DNA from: Pedobacter cryotolerans
GTDB taxonomy: Bacteria > Bacteroidota > Bacteroidia > Sphingobacteriales > Sphingobacteriaceae
Assembly: GCF_005116475.1 (NCBI RefSeq)
Contig: NZ_SWBO01000007.1
Location: forward strand, 124,001 to 188,000
Direction of reading: 5' to 3'
Length of the DNA stretch: 64,000 bases
Made by a program: the position numbers and the translations under genes. The notes beneath the pieces are model-generated. The model did not search any database. It was not told where the DNA came from and was given only the letters and a program-made list of their open reading frames with translations. Below are positions 46,461 to 53,854 of the stretch, piece after piece. Each line of letters opens with the position of its first letter. The first letter of the stretch is position 1.

Positions 46461-47357
46461 TTATGCCTTTGGATGGGCTTGTTTATATATAGATTTTAAA
46501 CGCTCTACTGAGTTATGCGTATAAACTTGCGTTGCCGCCAAGCTTGCATGCCCCAGTAATTCTTTAATTGCATTTAAATCTGCTCCTTTATTGAGCAAAC
46601 TACTTGCAAATGAGTGCCGCAGTATATGCGGACTTTTTTTATCTTGGGTTGATATGATTGTCAAATAACGATTCACTATCCTATACACTAATTTAGGATA
46701 AGCAGTAGCACCTGCATTTGTAACGATTAAGGTAGTGATTTTGTTATTAAATTGTTGTGTTAATTTTAAATTAATGTAAATTTTTAATTGAGCCTCTAAT
46801 TGAGCATGCAAAGGAACTATTCGTTCTTTATTGCGTTTACCTAATACTTTAATTGTTCCTTCGTAATAATTGATATCAGTCTCTTTTAAGGCCAACAATT
46901 CTGCCAAACGGATACCTGTACCAAAAAGCAATTCTAAAACAATCTTGTCTCGCTGACTAGCAAAACTTTCATCGAATATCAGTTTCCCCTCTACCCCGCC
47001 ATCCAATAACAAATCCATCTTGGCATCTTCTATAAATACCGGTAGGCGTTTGGGCACCTTGGGCGCTTTAATTAAAGCCATTGGGTTAATTTTTAAATCT
47101 CCCTCTCGCAATAAATATTTATAAAAACTTCTTAGGGTTGATATTTTTCTCCCAACTGCATTTTCAGCTATCTGGTTATCTAATAGAAACACCATGAAAC
47201 TTCTAATATGGGTAGCTTTTGCTTGTAGAGCTGTTATTTCCAAATTTTTTTTTAGAAAACCTATAAACTGCAGTAAATCTGTTTGATAAGATGTAATGGT
47301 ATGAGGAGAATAGCGCTTCTCATGTTGCAGGTAGATTAGAAAGCTTTCGATAAGCAT
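46461..47357 (-). CDS. Tyrosine site-specific recombinase of the XerC/XerD type
   Basis: A 298-residue recombinase with a SAM-like core-binding N domain (about 1-85) and the catalytic domain: Arg150 (GTGIRLAELLAL), Lys174, His244-x-x-Arg247 (HILRHSFASSLL), His270 (LLGHASLAATQVYTH) and Tyr279. The length and the uniform fit to XerC/D suggest chromosome-dimer resolution at dif. Whether it is XerC or XerD cannot be told from sequence. There is no integrative element nearby. It lies between rpsU and hpf in the same direction. Confidence 0.92.
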   Translation of the reverse strand: MLIESFLIYLQHEKRYSPHTITSYQTDLLQFIGFLKKNLEITALQAKATHIRSFMVFLLDNQIAENAVGRKISTLRSFYKYLLREGDLKINPMALIKAPKVPKRLPVFIEDAKMDLLLDGGVEGKLIFDESFASQRDKIVLELLFGTGIRLAELLALKETDINYYEGTIKVLGKRNKERIVPLHAQLEAQLKIYINLKLTQQFNNKITTLIVTNAGATAYPKLVYRIVNRYLTIISTQDKKSPHILRHSFASSLLNKGADLNAIKELLGHASLAATQVYTHNSVERLKSIYKQAHPKA

Positions 47358-47428
47358 AGGCTTGATTTGGTATTCGTTAAATGTGAATATACAAAATTTA
47401 ACTTTTGCTAGTTAAATCTTTTCCAAAA

Positions 47429-47456
47429 AAAATGCCCCGAATAAATTCGAGGCATT
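47429..47456 (-). terminator. rpsU terminator
   Basis: Read leftward: AAATGCCTCGAAT, short loop, ATTCGGGGCATTT, then TTTTT. It separates rpsU from the xer gene, though partial read-through is possible. Confidence 0.88.
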
Positions 47457-47482
47457 TAATATCTATTTAAACAAGTTACGAA

Positions 47483-47677
47483 CTATAAAGTTCCTTCTTG
47501 GTTCATGTTCTGAATATAAACAGCGTGTTTAATTTCTGTACGACGAGCAACAGATTTTTTCTCGTATGCTTGACGGCTACGTAGTTCTCTCAAAACTCCA
47601 GTTTTTTCAAACTTTTTCTTGAAACGTTTCAGCGCTTTATCTAGTGATTCGCCGTCTTTAATATTAATGATAATCAT
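47483..47677 (-). CDS. rpsU: Ribosomal protein bS21
   Basis: A 64-residue basic protein (MIIINIKDGESLDKALKRFK, FEKTGVLRELRSRQAYEKKS, VARRTEIKHAVYIQNMNQEG). In Bacteroidota bS21 helps hide the 3' tail of 16S rRNA, which is why most mRNAs do not use Shine-Dalgarno pairing. Its own mRNA here has GAGAGGAGG (47698-47690) before the ATG, in line with the autoregulation described in Flavobacterium johnsoniae. The spacing to the ATG is 12 nt, on the long side. Confidence 0.95.
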   Translation of the reverse strand: MIIINIKDGESLDKALKRFKKKFEKTGVLRELRSRQAYEKKSVARRTEIKHAVYIQNMNQEGTL

Positions 47678-47689
47678 AACGTAGAAATA

Positions 47690-47698
47690 CCTCCTCTC
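47690..47698 (-). promoter_or_regulatory. Strong Shine-Dalgarno sequence of rpsU
   Basis: GAGAGGAGG followed by a T, complementary to the conserved CCUCCU of the 16S 3' end. A TACATTTG box (47737-47730) further upstream matches the -7 promoter consensus. Confidence 0.8.
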
Positions 47699-47913
47699 GA
47701 TGTTTTTAAATACCCTGTAATTGGGGTTGCAAATGTAAGCAAATTATTGACACAGAGAAAGTTTTTATTGAAAATAATAATTTGGCTTTGTTTTCAATTC
47801 AATAATTATTCAGTCAATATTAAAAAAAACAAACATTTTTGGTATTTATTTAGTTAGTTAGTGATTTTAAAATTTAAAAAACTAGTTAAAAATGATACTT
47901 AAAAGTTATTGTT

Positions 47914-47968
47914 AGTCTGAGCGTAGTCGAAGACCTTGGTTAAATCCTTCGACTACGCTCAGGATGAC
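47914..47968. repeat. Dispersed GTCA..TGAC repeat, copy R5
   Basis: GAGCGTAGTCGAAG (47919-47932) is perfectly complementary to CTTCGACTACGCTC (47947-47960), with an outer AGTCT and GGATGAC. The remainder of the 438-bp rpsU-48116 gap (47678-48115) is A/T-rich and holds no recognisable gene. Confidence 0.85.
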
Positions 47969-48115
47969 CCTTCACTAAGAAAGTTATTCGATTGAAATTT
48001 AAACAGATCCTAATTATTTTTATATGGATTACAATTCATCAGGAATTAATTTCAATTTAACTTGTTCACCAATTAATTTCATACATTTAAAAACCTAAAT
48101 TAAACATATCATAAC

Positions 48116-48502
48116 ATGACGACTGGAAAGAAAATTACCTCAATAATAGCTGTAATTGTTGTATTAACTATTGCTATCTTTTTTTATTACCGATTTTATT
48201 TTGTTTTTGGCGAAGGCGTAAAGGCTGGTGAGCTTAACTACATTGTTAAAAAAGGTTATATGTTTAAAACTTATGAAGGAAAATTAATTCAATCTGGCAT
48301 AAGATCTAGACAAACAGGAACTGTACAATCTAATGAGTTTGAATTTTCTGTTGCTGATGAAGCGGTAGCAAAAAAAATGATGCTCAACAGCGGGAAAATT
48401 TTTGAGCTACATTACAAAGAATATAAAGGAACTTTGCCTTGGCGAGGTTTTAGTGTTTACGTGGTAGACAGCGTGGTTACCATGAGAGAACCGATGAATT
48501 AA
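48116..48502 (+). CDS. Small membrane-anchored protein of unknown function
   Basis: The 128-residue protein has one N-terminal membrane helix (ITSIIAVIVVLTIAIFFYYR, about 7-26) and a small domain rich in beta strands (GELNYIVKKGYMFKTYEGKL, GTVQSNEFEFSVADEAVAKK, TLPWRGFSVYVVDSVV). Relatives in Bacteroidota are often labelled 6-phosphogluconate dehydrogenase, which cannot be right for a protein of this size without a Rossmann motif. The domain probably faces the periplasm. It is a single gene with its own terminator. Confidence 0.75.
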   Translation: MTTGKKITSIIAVIVVLTIAIFFYYRFYFVFGEGVKAGELNYIVKKGYMFKTYEGKLIQSGIRSRQTGTVQSNEFEFSVADEAVAKKMMLNSGKIFELHYKEYKGTLPWRGFSVYVVDSVVTMREPMN

Positions 48503-48522
48503 ATAAAATTTAATATTGAACT

Positions 48523-48552
48523 AAAAATAGCCGCAAATGCGGCTATTTTTGT
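48523..48552 (+). terminator. Terminator of the small membrane-protein gene
   Basis: AAAAATAGCCGCA and TGCGGCTATTTTT form a perfect 13-bp stem with a 2-base AA centre, followed by GTTT. Confidence 0.9.
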
Positions 48553-48581
48553 TTAATCATTTTATAATATGTTATTAAAAC

Positions 48582-48648
48582 TGATGCTGAAATAAATTCA
48601 GCACGAAGTGTTTATAATTTACGTCACCCTGAATTATTTCAGGGTCTG
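48582..48648. repeat. Dispersed repeat, copy R6 (CTGAAAT..ATTCAG variant)
   Basis: TGATGCTGAAATAAATTCAG then CACGAAG, and further on GTCACCCTGAATTATTTCAG followed by GGTCT. Two short palindromes (TGCTGAA..TTCAGCA and CCCTGAA..TTCAGGG) make up the unit, a variant of the GTCA family. Confidence 0.6.
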
Positions 48649-48723
48649 TTAGGCGTTAGAGTGCTCTATATAATCCTTAAAAGATTAAGTGGCAACAATA
48701 AAACTCAGTTATTATATTTGAAC

Positions 48724-49875
48724 CTATTTTAATATCTCTCTAGCAATTACTAACTTCTGAATTTCTGAAGTACCCTCTCCTATGGTACACAATTTGCTAT
48801 CGCGATAAAATTTCTCTACCGGAAAATCTTTGGTATAACCATAACCACCAAATATCTGTACAGCTTCTGTAGCACAACGTACTGCAACTTCTGATGCATA
48901 ATATTTAGCCATTGCTGATTCTTTAGTCATAGGTTGGTGGCGGTTTTTTAAATCTGCTGCTTGACGAATCAATAATTCTGCGGCTTCAATTTCTGTAGCC
49001 ATATCTGCCAATTTAAAACTAATACCTTGGAAACTTGAAATTGGCACACCAAACTGATGGCGTTGCTTAGCATAATTTACTGCAGCAATATAAGCTCCTT
49101 TTGCAATACCTAAAGATAAAGCAGCGATAGAAATACGACCACCATCTAATACTTTCATGGCTTGTTTAAAACCATCACCTTCGCTGCCCAACAGGTTTTC
49201 TTTTGGTACACGGCAATTATCGAAAATCATTTCAGTGGTTTCTGAAGCACGCATACCCAATTTATTTTCTTTTTTGCCTGCTGTAAAACCTGGTGTACCA
49301 CGCTCTACAACAATTGCAGAAATACCTTTTGAACTACCAGCTTCGCCCGTACGAACCATAACAACAGCAACATCACCAGATTTACCATGGGTAATCCAGT
49401 TTTTTGCGCCATTAATTACGTATTCATCACCATCTAAAACAGCAGTTGTCGTCATTCTTAAGGCATCAGAACCTGTATTGGCTTCGGTTAAACCCCAAGC
49501 GCCAATCCATTCGGCTGTAGCCAGCTTAGGCAACCATTTCATTTTTTGTTCTTCGCTACCAAAAGCCAAAATATGGCCAGTACAAAGTGAGTTATGTGCA
49601 GCTAATGATAAACCGATAGAGCCACATACTTTAGAAACTTCTACAATAACGTCTACATATTCTTGATAGCCAAAACCAGAACCGCCATAAATTTCGGGAA
49701 CTAATACTCCCATTAAACCTAATTCTCCTAACTGTTTAAAAATTTCTACTGGAAAGTGTTGTGCTTCATCCCATTCCATTACGTTTTGACGAATGTTCTT
49801 TTCGGCAAAATCACTCACCATTTTTTTGATGATTTCTTGATTCTCTGCTACTTCAAAGCTTAAGCCTGTGTGCAT
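48724..49875 (-). CDS. Acyl-CoA dehydrogenase
   Basis: An FAD enzyme that introduces the alpha-beta double bond into an acyl-CoA in beta-oxidation or branched-chain amino-acid catabolism. The start at 49875 (MHTGLSFEVAENQEII) is preferred over 49920. The 383 residues show AAHNSLCTGHILAFGSEEQK near 83-102, GAWGLTEANTGSDALRMTTT near 118-137, FAD contacts WITHGKSGDVAVV, and the C-terminal QIFGGYGYTKDFPVEKFYRD with the catalytic-position Glu in TIGEGTSEIQ. Substrate chain length cannot be read. It is 450 bp from apt, in the same direction. Confidence 0.93.
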   Translation of the reverse strand: MHTGLSFEVAENQEIIKKMVSDFAEKNIRQNVMEWDEAQHFPVEIFKQLGELGLMGVLVPEIYGGSGFGYQEYVDVIVEVSKVCGSIGLSLAAHNSLCTGHILAFGSEEQKMKWLPKLATAEWIGAWGLTEANTGSDALRMTTTAVLDGDEYVINGAKNWITHGKSGDVAVVMVRTGEAGSSKGISAIVVERGTPGFTAGKKENKLGMRASETTEMIFDNCRVPKENLLGSEGDGFKQAMKVLDGGRISIAALSLGIAKGAYIAAVNYAKQRHQFGVPISSFQGISFKLADMATEIEAAELLIRQAADLKNRHQPMTKESAMAKYYASEVAVRCATEAVQIFGGYGYTKDFPVEKFYRDSKLCTIGEGTSEIQKLVIAREILK

Positions 49876-50181
49876 ATACGATTTGATTTTAAATAAAGAA
49901 AAGTTTAAATCGGCGCCCATAAATAAGCGTTTGGATTTAAACTTTTCTTAAGATTTATATTTGGTTTGAGACAATGATAAGCAAATAAAATCATACCATC
50001 AAAGCAATAAGCCCTACTTAAAATTAGTCTGTTTTGGTATTTGGTTCATTTCTTTTGCCAAATGAATGACACACAAACATTTTTAACAAAATATTTTTTT
50101 AAAATAATTTGAGCTTTTTTTATTGATTTAAGCGTTTTGCTGGTAAATGGAGGTTTTTTACACTAAGGGGTGTTTTATAAA

Positions 50182-50227
50182 CCCGATAGTAATGGAGCAA
50201 TTTTTATTTGCAAAATGGATAGCGGGG
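50182..50227. other. Possible structured element in the apt downstream gap
   Basis: CCCG (50182-50185) pairs with CGGG (50223-50226), and inside it GCAA (50197-50200) with TTGC (50208-50211). The intervening strands are both 11 nt and share GATAG and ATGG. It lies in a 450-bp gap (49876-50325) with no gene. It could be a decayed element or part of an RNA. Confidence 0.3.
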
Positions 50228-50325
50228 CAGAAATTGCCGATAAAATACTGCCATTCTTTTTCTAATAATAATAATAAACCACAATTGCATTTATGAATAA
50301 CAAACACTAACGTGGTAATAAATTC

Positions 50326-50853
50326 TTAATAGCTTACTAAAGAAAATGTGTGTTTACTAAAATCAGCTAATTTTTGTTTGCCATTTAAAAAATCGAGACT
50401 AATTAAAAAAGAATATGCCGCAACGTTGGCTTGTAATTGATTTACCAATTTAGATGCAGCAACAACTGTTCCGCCTGTTGCTAACAAATCATCGTGAATT
50501 AAAACATTTTGTCCGGCAGTAAATGCATCTTCATGAACTTCTAAAATTGCACTCCCATATTCTAGCTCGTAGGCTTGCTGAATAGTTTTATAAGGCAATT
50601 TACCTGCTTTACGAATAGGCACAAAAGGAACTTTTAATGCTTGCGCCAACGCTAAACCAAATAAAAAACCCCTACTTTCGATACCTGCAACAACATCTAT
50701 TTTTACATCCTTTAATTGTAAAGCCAGAGCTTCGGTAATTTCGGCACAGAGTGCTGCATCTTTTAAAACTGGAGTAATATCTTTAAAAACAATACCTGGT
50801 TTTGGGAAATCGGCAACATCGCGTAGGGTTTGTTTAATTTTGGTTTGTAGCAT
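50326..50853 (-). CDS. apt: Adenine phosphoribosyltransferase
   Basis: Makes AMP from adenine and PRPP. The 175-residue type I phosphoribosyltransferase has DFPKPGIVFKDITPVLKDA near 15-33, GIESRGFLFGLALAQAL near 58-74, VPFVPIRKAGKLPYK near 76-90 and the PRPP loop NVLIHDDLLATGGTVVAA near 115-132. The ATG overlaps the stop codon of the upstream gene (TAATG), so the two are translationally coupled. Confidence 0.96.
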   Translation of the reverse strand: MLQTKIKQTLRDVADFPKPGIVFKDITPVLKDAALCAEITEALALQLKDVKIDVVAGIESRGFLFGLALAQALKVPFVPIRKAGKLPYKTIQQAYELEYGSAILEVHEDAFTAGQNVLIHDDLLATGGTVVAASKLVNQLQANVAAYSFLISLDFLNGKQKLADFSKHTFSLVSY

Positions 50854-51782
50854 TATTGGAAAACGAGATAAGGTGTTAAATTTTGAATAATTTGAGGCGT
50901 TAAGATAAGCACTTTCTTTAAATCATCTATACTATTAAACTTACCGTGTTGTTTTCGGTACTGAATAATTGCGTTTATTTGCTTAAATTTTAGGTAAGGA
51001 TGATTTTTAAGGTCATCGAACTCGGCAGCATTGATGTTAATTTTTTTAATGTTTGAGATGTCTATTTTAATTTGGTCTTTAATTTCGGCATATTTTAAAG
51101 TATCCAATCCATACACTTCTAACAATTGTTCTTTTTTATAAAAACCACCTAGCTTATTTCTGTAGTTTGCTATTCGCCTTGCGAATGCCGCACCTATTCC
51201 TTTTATTTCATCTAATTGCAAAGTATCGGCACCATTAATTTCTATAATTGCCAATTCTTTTTTAACATACGCAACTTTATCAGGATCGCTTTTTTTCTCG
51301 AATTTATTGGCAAATTCTTGACCTTTAATCTGAATATAAGGTAGCAAAGCTTGATATTTTTCTGCAGAAATAGTATACATCTTCTGTAAATCTTCAGATT
51401 TATAAAACTTACCGCCTTTATTGCGGTAATTGATTATTGATTGTGCCTGCTTTGCTGATAAGCCAAGTTTTTGCCATTCGGCGATACCAATTGTGTTTGG
51501 ATCGAAACTAAAAAGTGTGATTGATTTTTTTAGATCGGCGTCTTCAATTTCACTTTGTGTATTTTGGTAAGCGTATTTTGACTGCTGCTTATTTACAAGC
51601 ACTAATTTTTGTAAAGCAAGCTGATCATTTGTGGATTGAAAAACAGGTTTAACGAAATATGAGTGATAAAAATAAGGCAATACAGTAACTAAAAATAATA
51701 TAGCCATTAAAAACAATAGCCCATTAAGCTCTCGTTTTGTAAAGCCAAAGTAGTTATTTAACCAATTTTTAATAGATAACAT
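50853..51782 (-). CDS. Membrane-anchored helix-hairpin-helix (ComEA-like) protein
   Basis: The 309-residue protein has one membrane helix near the N-terminus (LLFLMAILFLVTVLPYFYHS, about 22-41) and three helix-hairpin-helix modules: GLSAKQAQSIINYRNKGGKF near 103-122, LDEIKGIGAAFARRIANYRN near 176-195 and FDDLKNHPYLKFKQINAIIQ near 244-263. HhH motifs bind DNA backbone non-specifically and occur in ComEA competence receptors, so a role in DNA uptake or envelope-side DNA binding is possible. It is joined to apt by a one-base overlap, which does not reveal a functional link. Confidence 0.85.
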   Translation of the reverse strand: MLSIKNWLNNYFGFTKRELNGLLFLMAILFLVTVLPYFYHSYFVKPVFQSTNDQLALQKLVLVNKQQSKYAYQNTQSEIEDADLKKSITLFSFDPNTIGIAEWQKLGLSAKQAQSIINYRNKGGKFYKSEDLQKMYTISAEKYQALLPYIQIKGQEFANKFEKKSDPDKVAYVKKELAIIEINGADTLQLDEIKGIGAAFARRIANYRNKLGGFYKKEQLLEVYGLDTLKYAEIKDQIKIDISNIKKININAAEFDDLKNHPYLKFKQINAIIQYRKQHGKFNSIDDLKKVLILTPQIIQNLTPYLVFQ

Positions 51783-51843
51783 AGGTACTCTAAATATAAA
51801 TCTTATTTTTGATATTGCTTTATAAATTAATGCCGCTATTTAA

Positions 51844-53595
51844 ATGAAGATTATAACCAAACAAGAATTTGCCAAAGCAACCAAAATTGATAAGTTAGGC
51901 GTACCAGGCCTTGCTACTTTGTTAATGGAGGTAATGAAGTTGAATGACATTAACGAAGTATTTTCTAAAAATGAGCATTTTGCAGGACTAGAATTTGTTG
52001 ATAAAATTTTAGAAACCATTGGCGTAACGATAGATTTTGATGAGGAGGATTTAAAGAATATCCCTAAAACAGGGGGCTTTATTGCAATTGCAAATCATCC
52101 GTATGGAGGTGTAGAAGGCTTGGCTTTGGTAAAACTGCTGTGTACAGTTAGGCCAGAGGCGAAGGTAATGGTAAATTTTATCCTCAAAAAAATCCCTAAT
52201 TTAAGTGAGTTTTTTGTGGCAGTTAATCCTTTCGAAAATGTTCAACATTCATCGAGCATTAGCGGTTTAAAAGCAACTTTTGATTTATTGCAAAGCGGTA
52301 CTCCTATCGGGATTTTTCCGGCAGGAGAAGTTTCTACTTTTAATTTAGAAACCCAAGAAATTACAGACCGATTGTGGCACCCGGTGGTTGGCAAATTAAT
52401 CTCTAGATCTAAAGTACCGGTTGTACCTATCTATTTTCATGGCAATAATGGTGTGCTTTTTAACATCTTGAGTTTTATACACCCTACGTTAAGAACTGCC
52501 AAATTGCCATCAGAGTTTTTAAATAAAAAAGGTTTAAAAATTAAAGTACGCATTGGCAAGCCTATTAAAATTGAAGACATCAGCTATAAAAAGGATACCA
52601 ATAAATTACTAGATTTTTTAAGAGCAAGAACTTACGCATTGGGCACAAGTTTAGAGCAGGAGAAAAAACTTTTTAATCCGATAAATTTATTTAAACGTAA
52701 GAAAAACCCAGATGCCGTAGTTGCTGAAACAGACAGAGGTTTAATAGTTACTGAAGTTGCCAAATTAGAGGAGTTTAGGGTTTGGGAAGAAAAAAACTAT
52801 GAAGTTTATATTGTACCAACCGCAAGCATTCCGAATATTTTACGTGAAATTGGTCGCTTACGCGAAATTACTTTTAGAGAGGTTGGTGAAGGCACAAATA
52901 AGAAAATTGATTTAGATAATTACGACATTTATTATAACCATTTATTTATTTGGGATAAAGATTTACAAAATATTGTTGGGGCATACAGAATTGGCAAGGG
53001 CGATGAAATTTTAGACACCATGGGGAGAAGAGGTTTTTACCTATCGGAATTGTTTAAAATTAAAGAACCTTTTTATCCGATTTTAAGACAAGGCATAGAA
53101 CTTGGCCGCTCGTGGATTAGAAAAGAATATCAACAAAAACCTTTGCCGCTGTTTTTATTATGGAAGGGAATTTTAAAATACCTGATTGACAATCCGCAAT
53201 ACCGTTACATGTTTGGGCCAGTAAGTATCAGTAATAATTTTTCTAAATTATCTAAATCTCTGATTGTTGATTACATCATTAAAAATCATTTTGATTATGA
53301 ATTGGCTTCTTACGTAAAACCAAAAAATAAATTTAAAGCAGATTTAACAGCTATTGATAGAGATTTGTTGGTTGAGAGTAGCGAATCGCTCAAAGATTTA
53401 GATGGTTTGATTGGCGATATCGAAAATTCGCACATTAAAATTCCGGTGTTATTGAGACAGTACATGAATTTAAATGCTAAGATTATCTGTTTTAATATCG
53501 ACCCTAAATTTTCAGATTGTTTAGATGGATTTTTAGTAGTTGATGCACATAAAATTCCGGCAGAAATGTTGGAGAAAATTGGAAAGAATTTCTAA
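51844..53595 (+). CDS. olsF: Two-domain acyltransferase, OlsF-like ornithine/glycine-lipid synthase
   Basis: The 583-residue protein combines a PlsC-type lysophospholipid acyltransferase (about 50-285: AIANHPYGGVEGLALVKLL, GIFPAGEVSTF, VVPIYFHGNNG) with a C-terminal GNAT-type N-acyltransferase (about 300-560: REIGRLREITFREVGEG, FYLSELFKIKEPFYPILRQG, IELGRSWIRKEYQQKPLPLF, YRYMFGPVSISNNFSK). That order is what is described for the bifunctional OlsF of Flavobacterium and Serratia, where the C-terminal half makes the lyso-aminolipid and the N-terminal half adds the second acyl chain. The amino acid acceptor (ornithine or glycine) is not determinable here. It is divergent from the HhH-apt pair. 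Confidence 0.8.
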   Translation: MKIITKQEFAKATKIDKLGVPGLATLLMEVMKLNDINEVFSKNEHFAGLEFVDKILETIGVTIDFDEEDLKNIPKTGGFIAIANHPYGGVEGLALVKLLCTVRPEAKVMVNFILKKIPNLSEFFVAVNPFENVQHSSSISGLKATFDLLQSGTPIGIFPAGEVSTFNLETQEITDRLWHPVVGKLISRSKVPVVPIYFHGNNGVLFNILSFIHPTLRTAKLPSEFLNKKGLKIKVRIGKPIKIEDISYKKDTNKLLDFLRARTYALGTSLEQEKKLFNPINLFKRKKNPDAVVAETDRGLIVTEVAKLEEFRVWEEKNYEVYIVPTASIPNILREIGRLREITFREVGEGTNKKIDLDNYDIYYNHLFIWDKDLQNIVGAYRIGKGDEILDTMGRRGFYLSELFKIKEPFYPILRQGIELGRSWIRKEYQQKPLPLFLLWKGILKYLIDNPQYRYMFGPVSISNNFSKLSKSLIVDYIIKNHFDYELASYVKPKNKFKADLTAIDRDLLVESSESLKDLDGLIGDIENSHIKIPVLLRQYMNLNAKIICFNIDPKFSDCLDGFLVVDAHKIPAEMLEKIGKNF

Positions 53596-53650
53596 ACCCC
53601 AACCCCCTGAAGGGGGCTTCATAGTTCAACTCCCCTTTAGGGGTTGGGGG
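53596..53650. repeat. C/G-rich nested palindrome directly after the olsF-like stop codon
   Basis: The stop codon runs straight into ACCCCAACCCCCTGAAGGGG, then GCTTCATAGTTCAACTCCCC and TTTAGGGGTTGGGGG. The outer arms CCCCAACCCC and GGGGTTGGGG pair, and the inner pairs CCCCC/GGGGG and CCCC/GGGG can pair instead, so two folds compete. A shorter relative touches the rpoC stop codon. Confidence 0.7.
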
Positions 53651-53657
53651 TAATAAC

Positions 53658-53686
53658 AAAAGCCACGACATCCATCGTGGCTTTTT
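53658..53686 (+). terminator. Terminator of the olsF-like gene
   Basis: AGCCACGA (53661-53668) and TCGTGGCT (53675-53682) with a 6-nt loop and a T-run (TTTT, then GCTTT). Confidence 0.88.
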
Positions 53687-53755
53687 GCTTTACTAACTAA
53701 CCTAAACTTGTTATTTATTAACCAAATATTTAACACCACAAAAGTAGATTCAGGA

Positions 53756-53850
53756 TGTTAAACTGATGTTAAGTATGGGTTATTAAAATGAAAAACTTAA
53801 TATTGCTTCATTGTTAATTTTAGCTACATTTAATGTTAACTAAATATTAA
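53756..53850 (+). promoter_or_regulatory. TGTTAA direct repeats in 11-bp register upstream of the 53855 gene
   Basis: TGTTAA starts at 53756 and 53767, with GGTTAT at 53778 in the same register. Further on TGTTAA starts at 53812 and 53834 with TATTAA at 53845 (offsets 22 and 11). This spacing resembles that of Pho-type boxes and of the array at 59905-59965. The series is shorter and the A/T background raises chance matches. Confidence 0.45.
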
Positions 53851-53854
53851 CAAC

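Noticed and set aside
46461-47357. Tyrosine recombinase as integrase of a mobile element
   Set aside because: XerC/D-like length and catalytic residues, housekeeping neighbours (rpsU, hpf) and no flanking att-like repeats.
48116-48502. 6-phosphogluconate dehydrogenase
   Set aside because: 128 residues with a membrane helix and no nucleotide-binding motif; the name is a probable database error.
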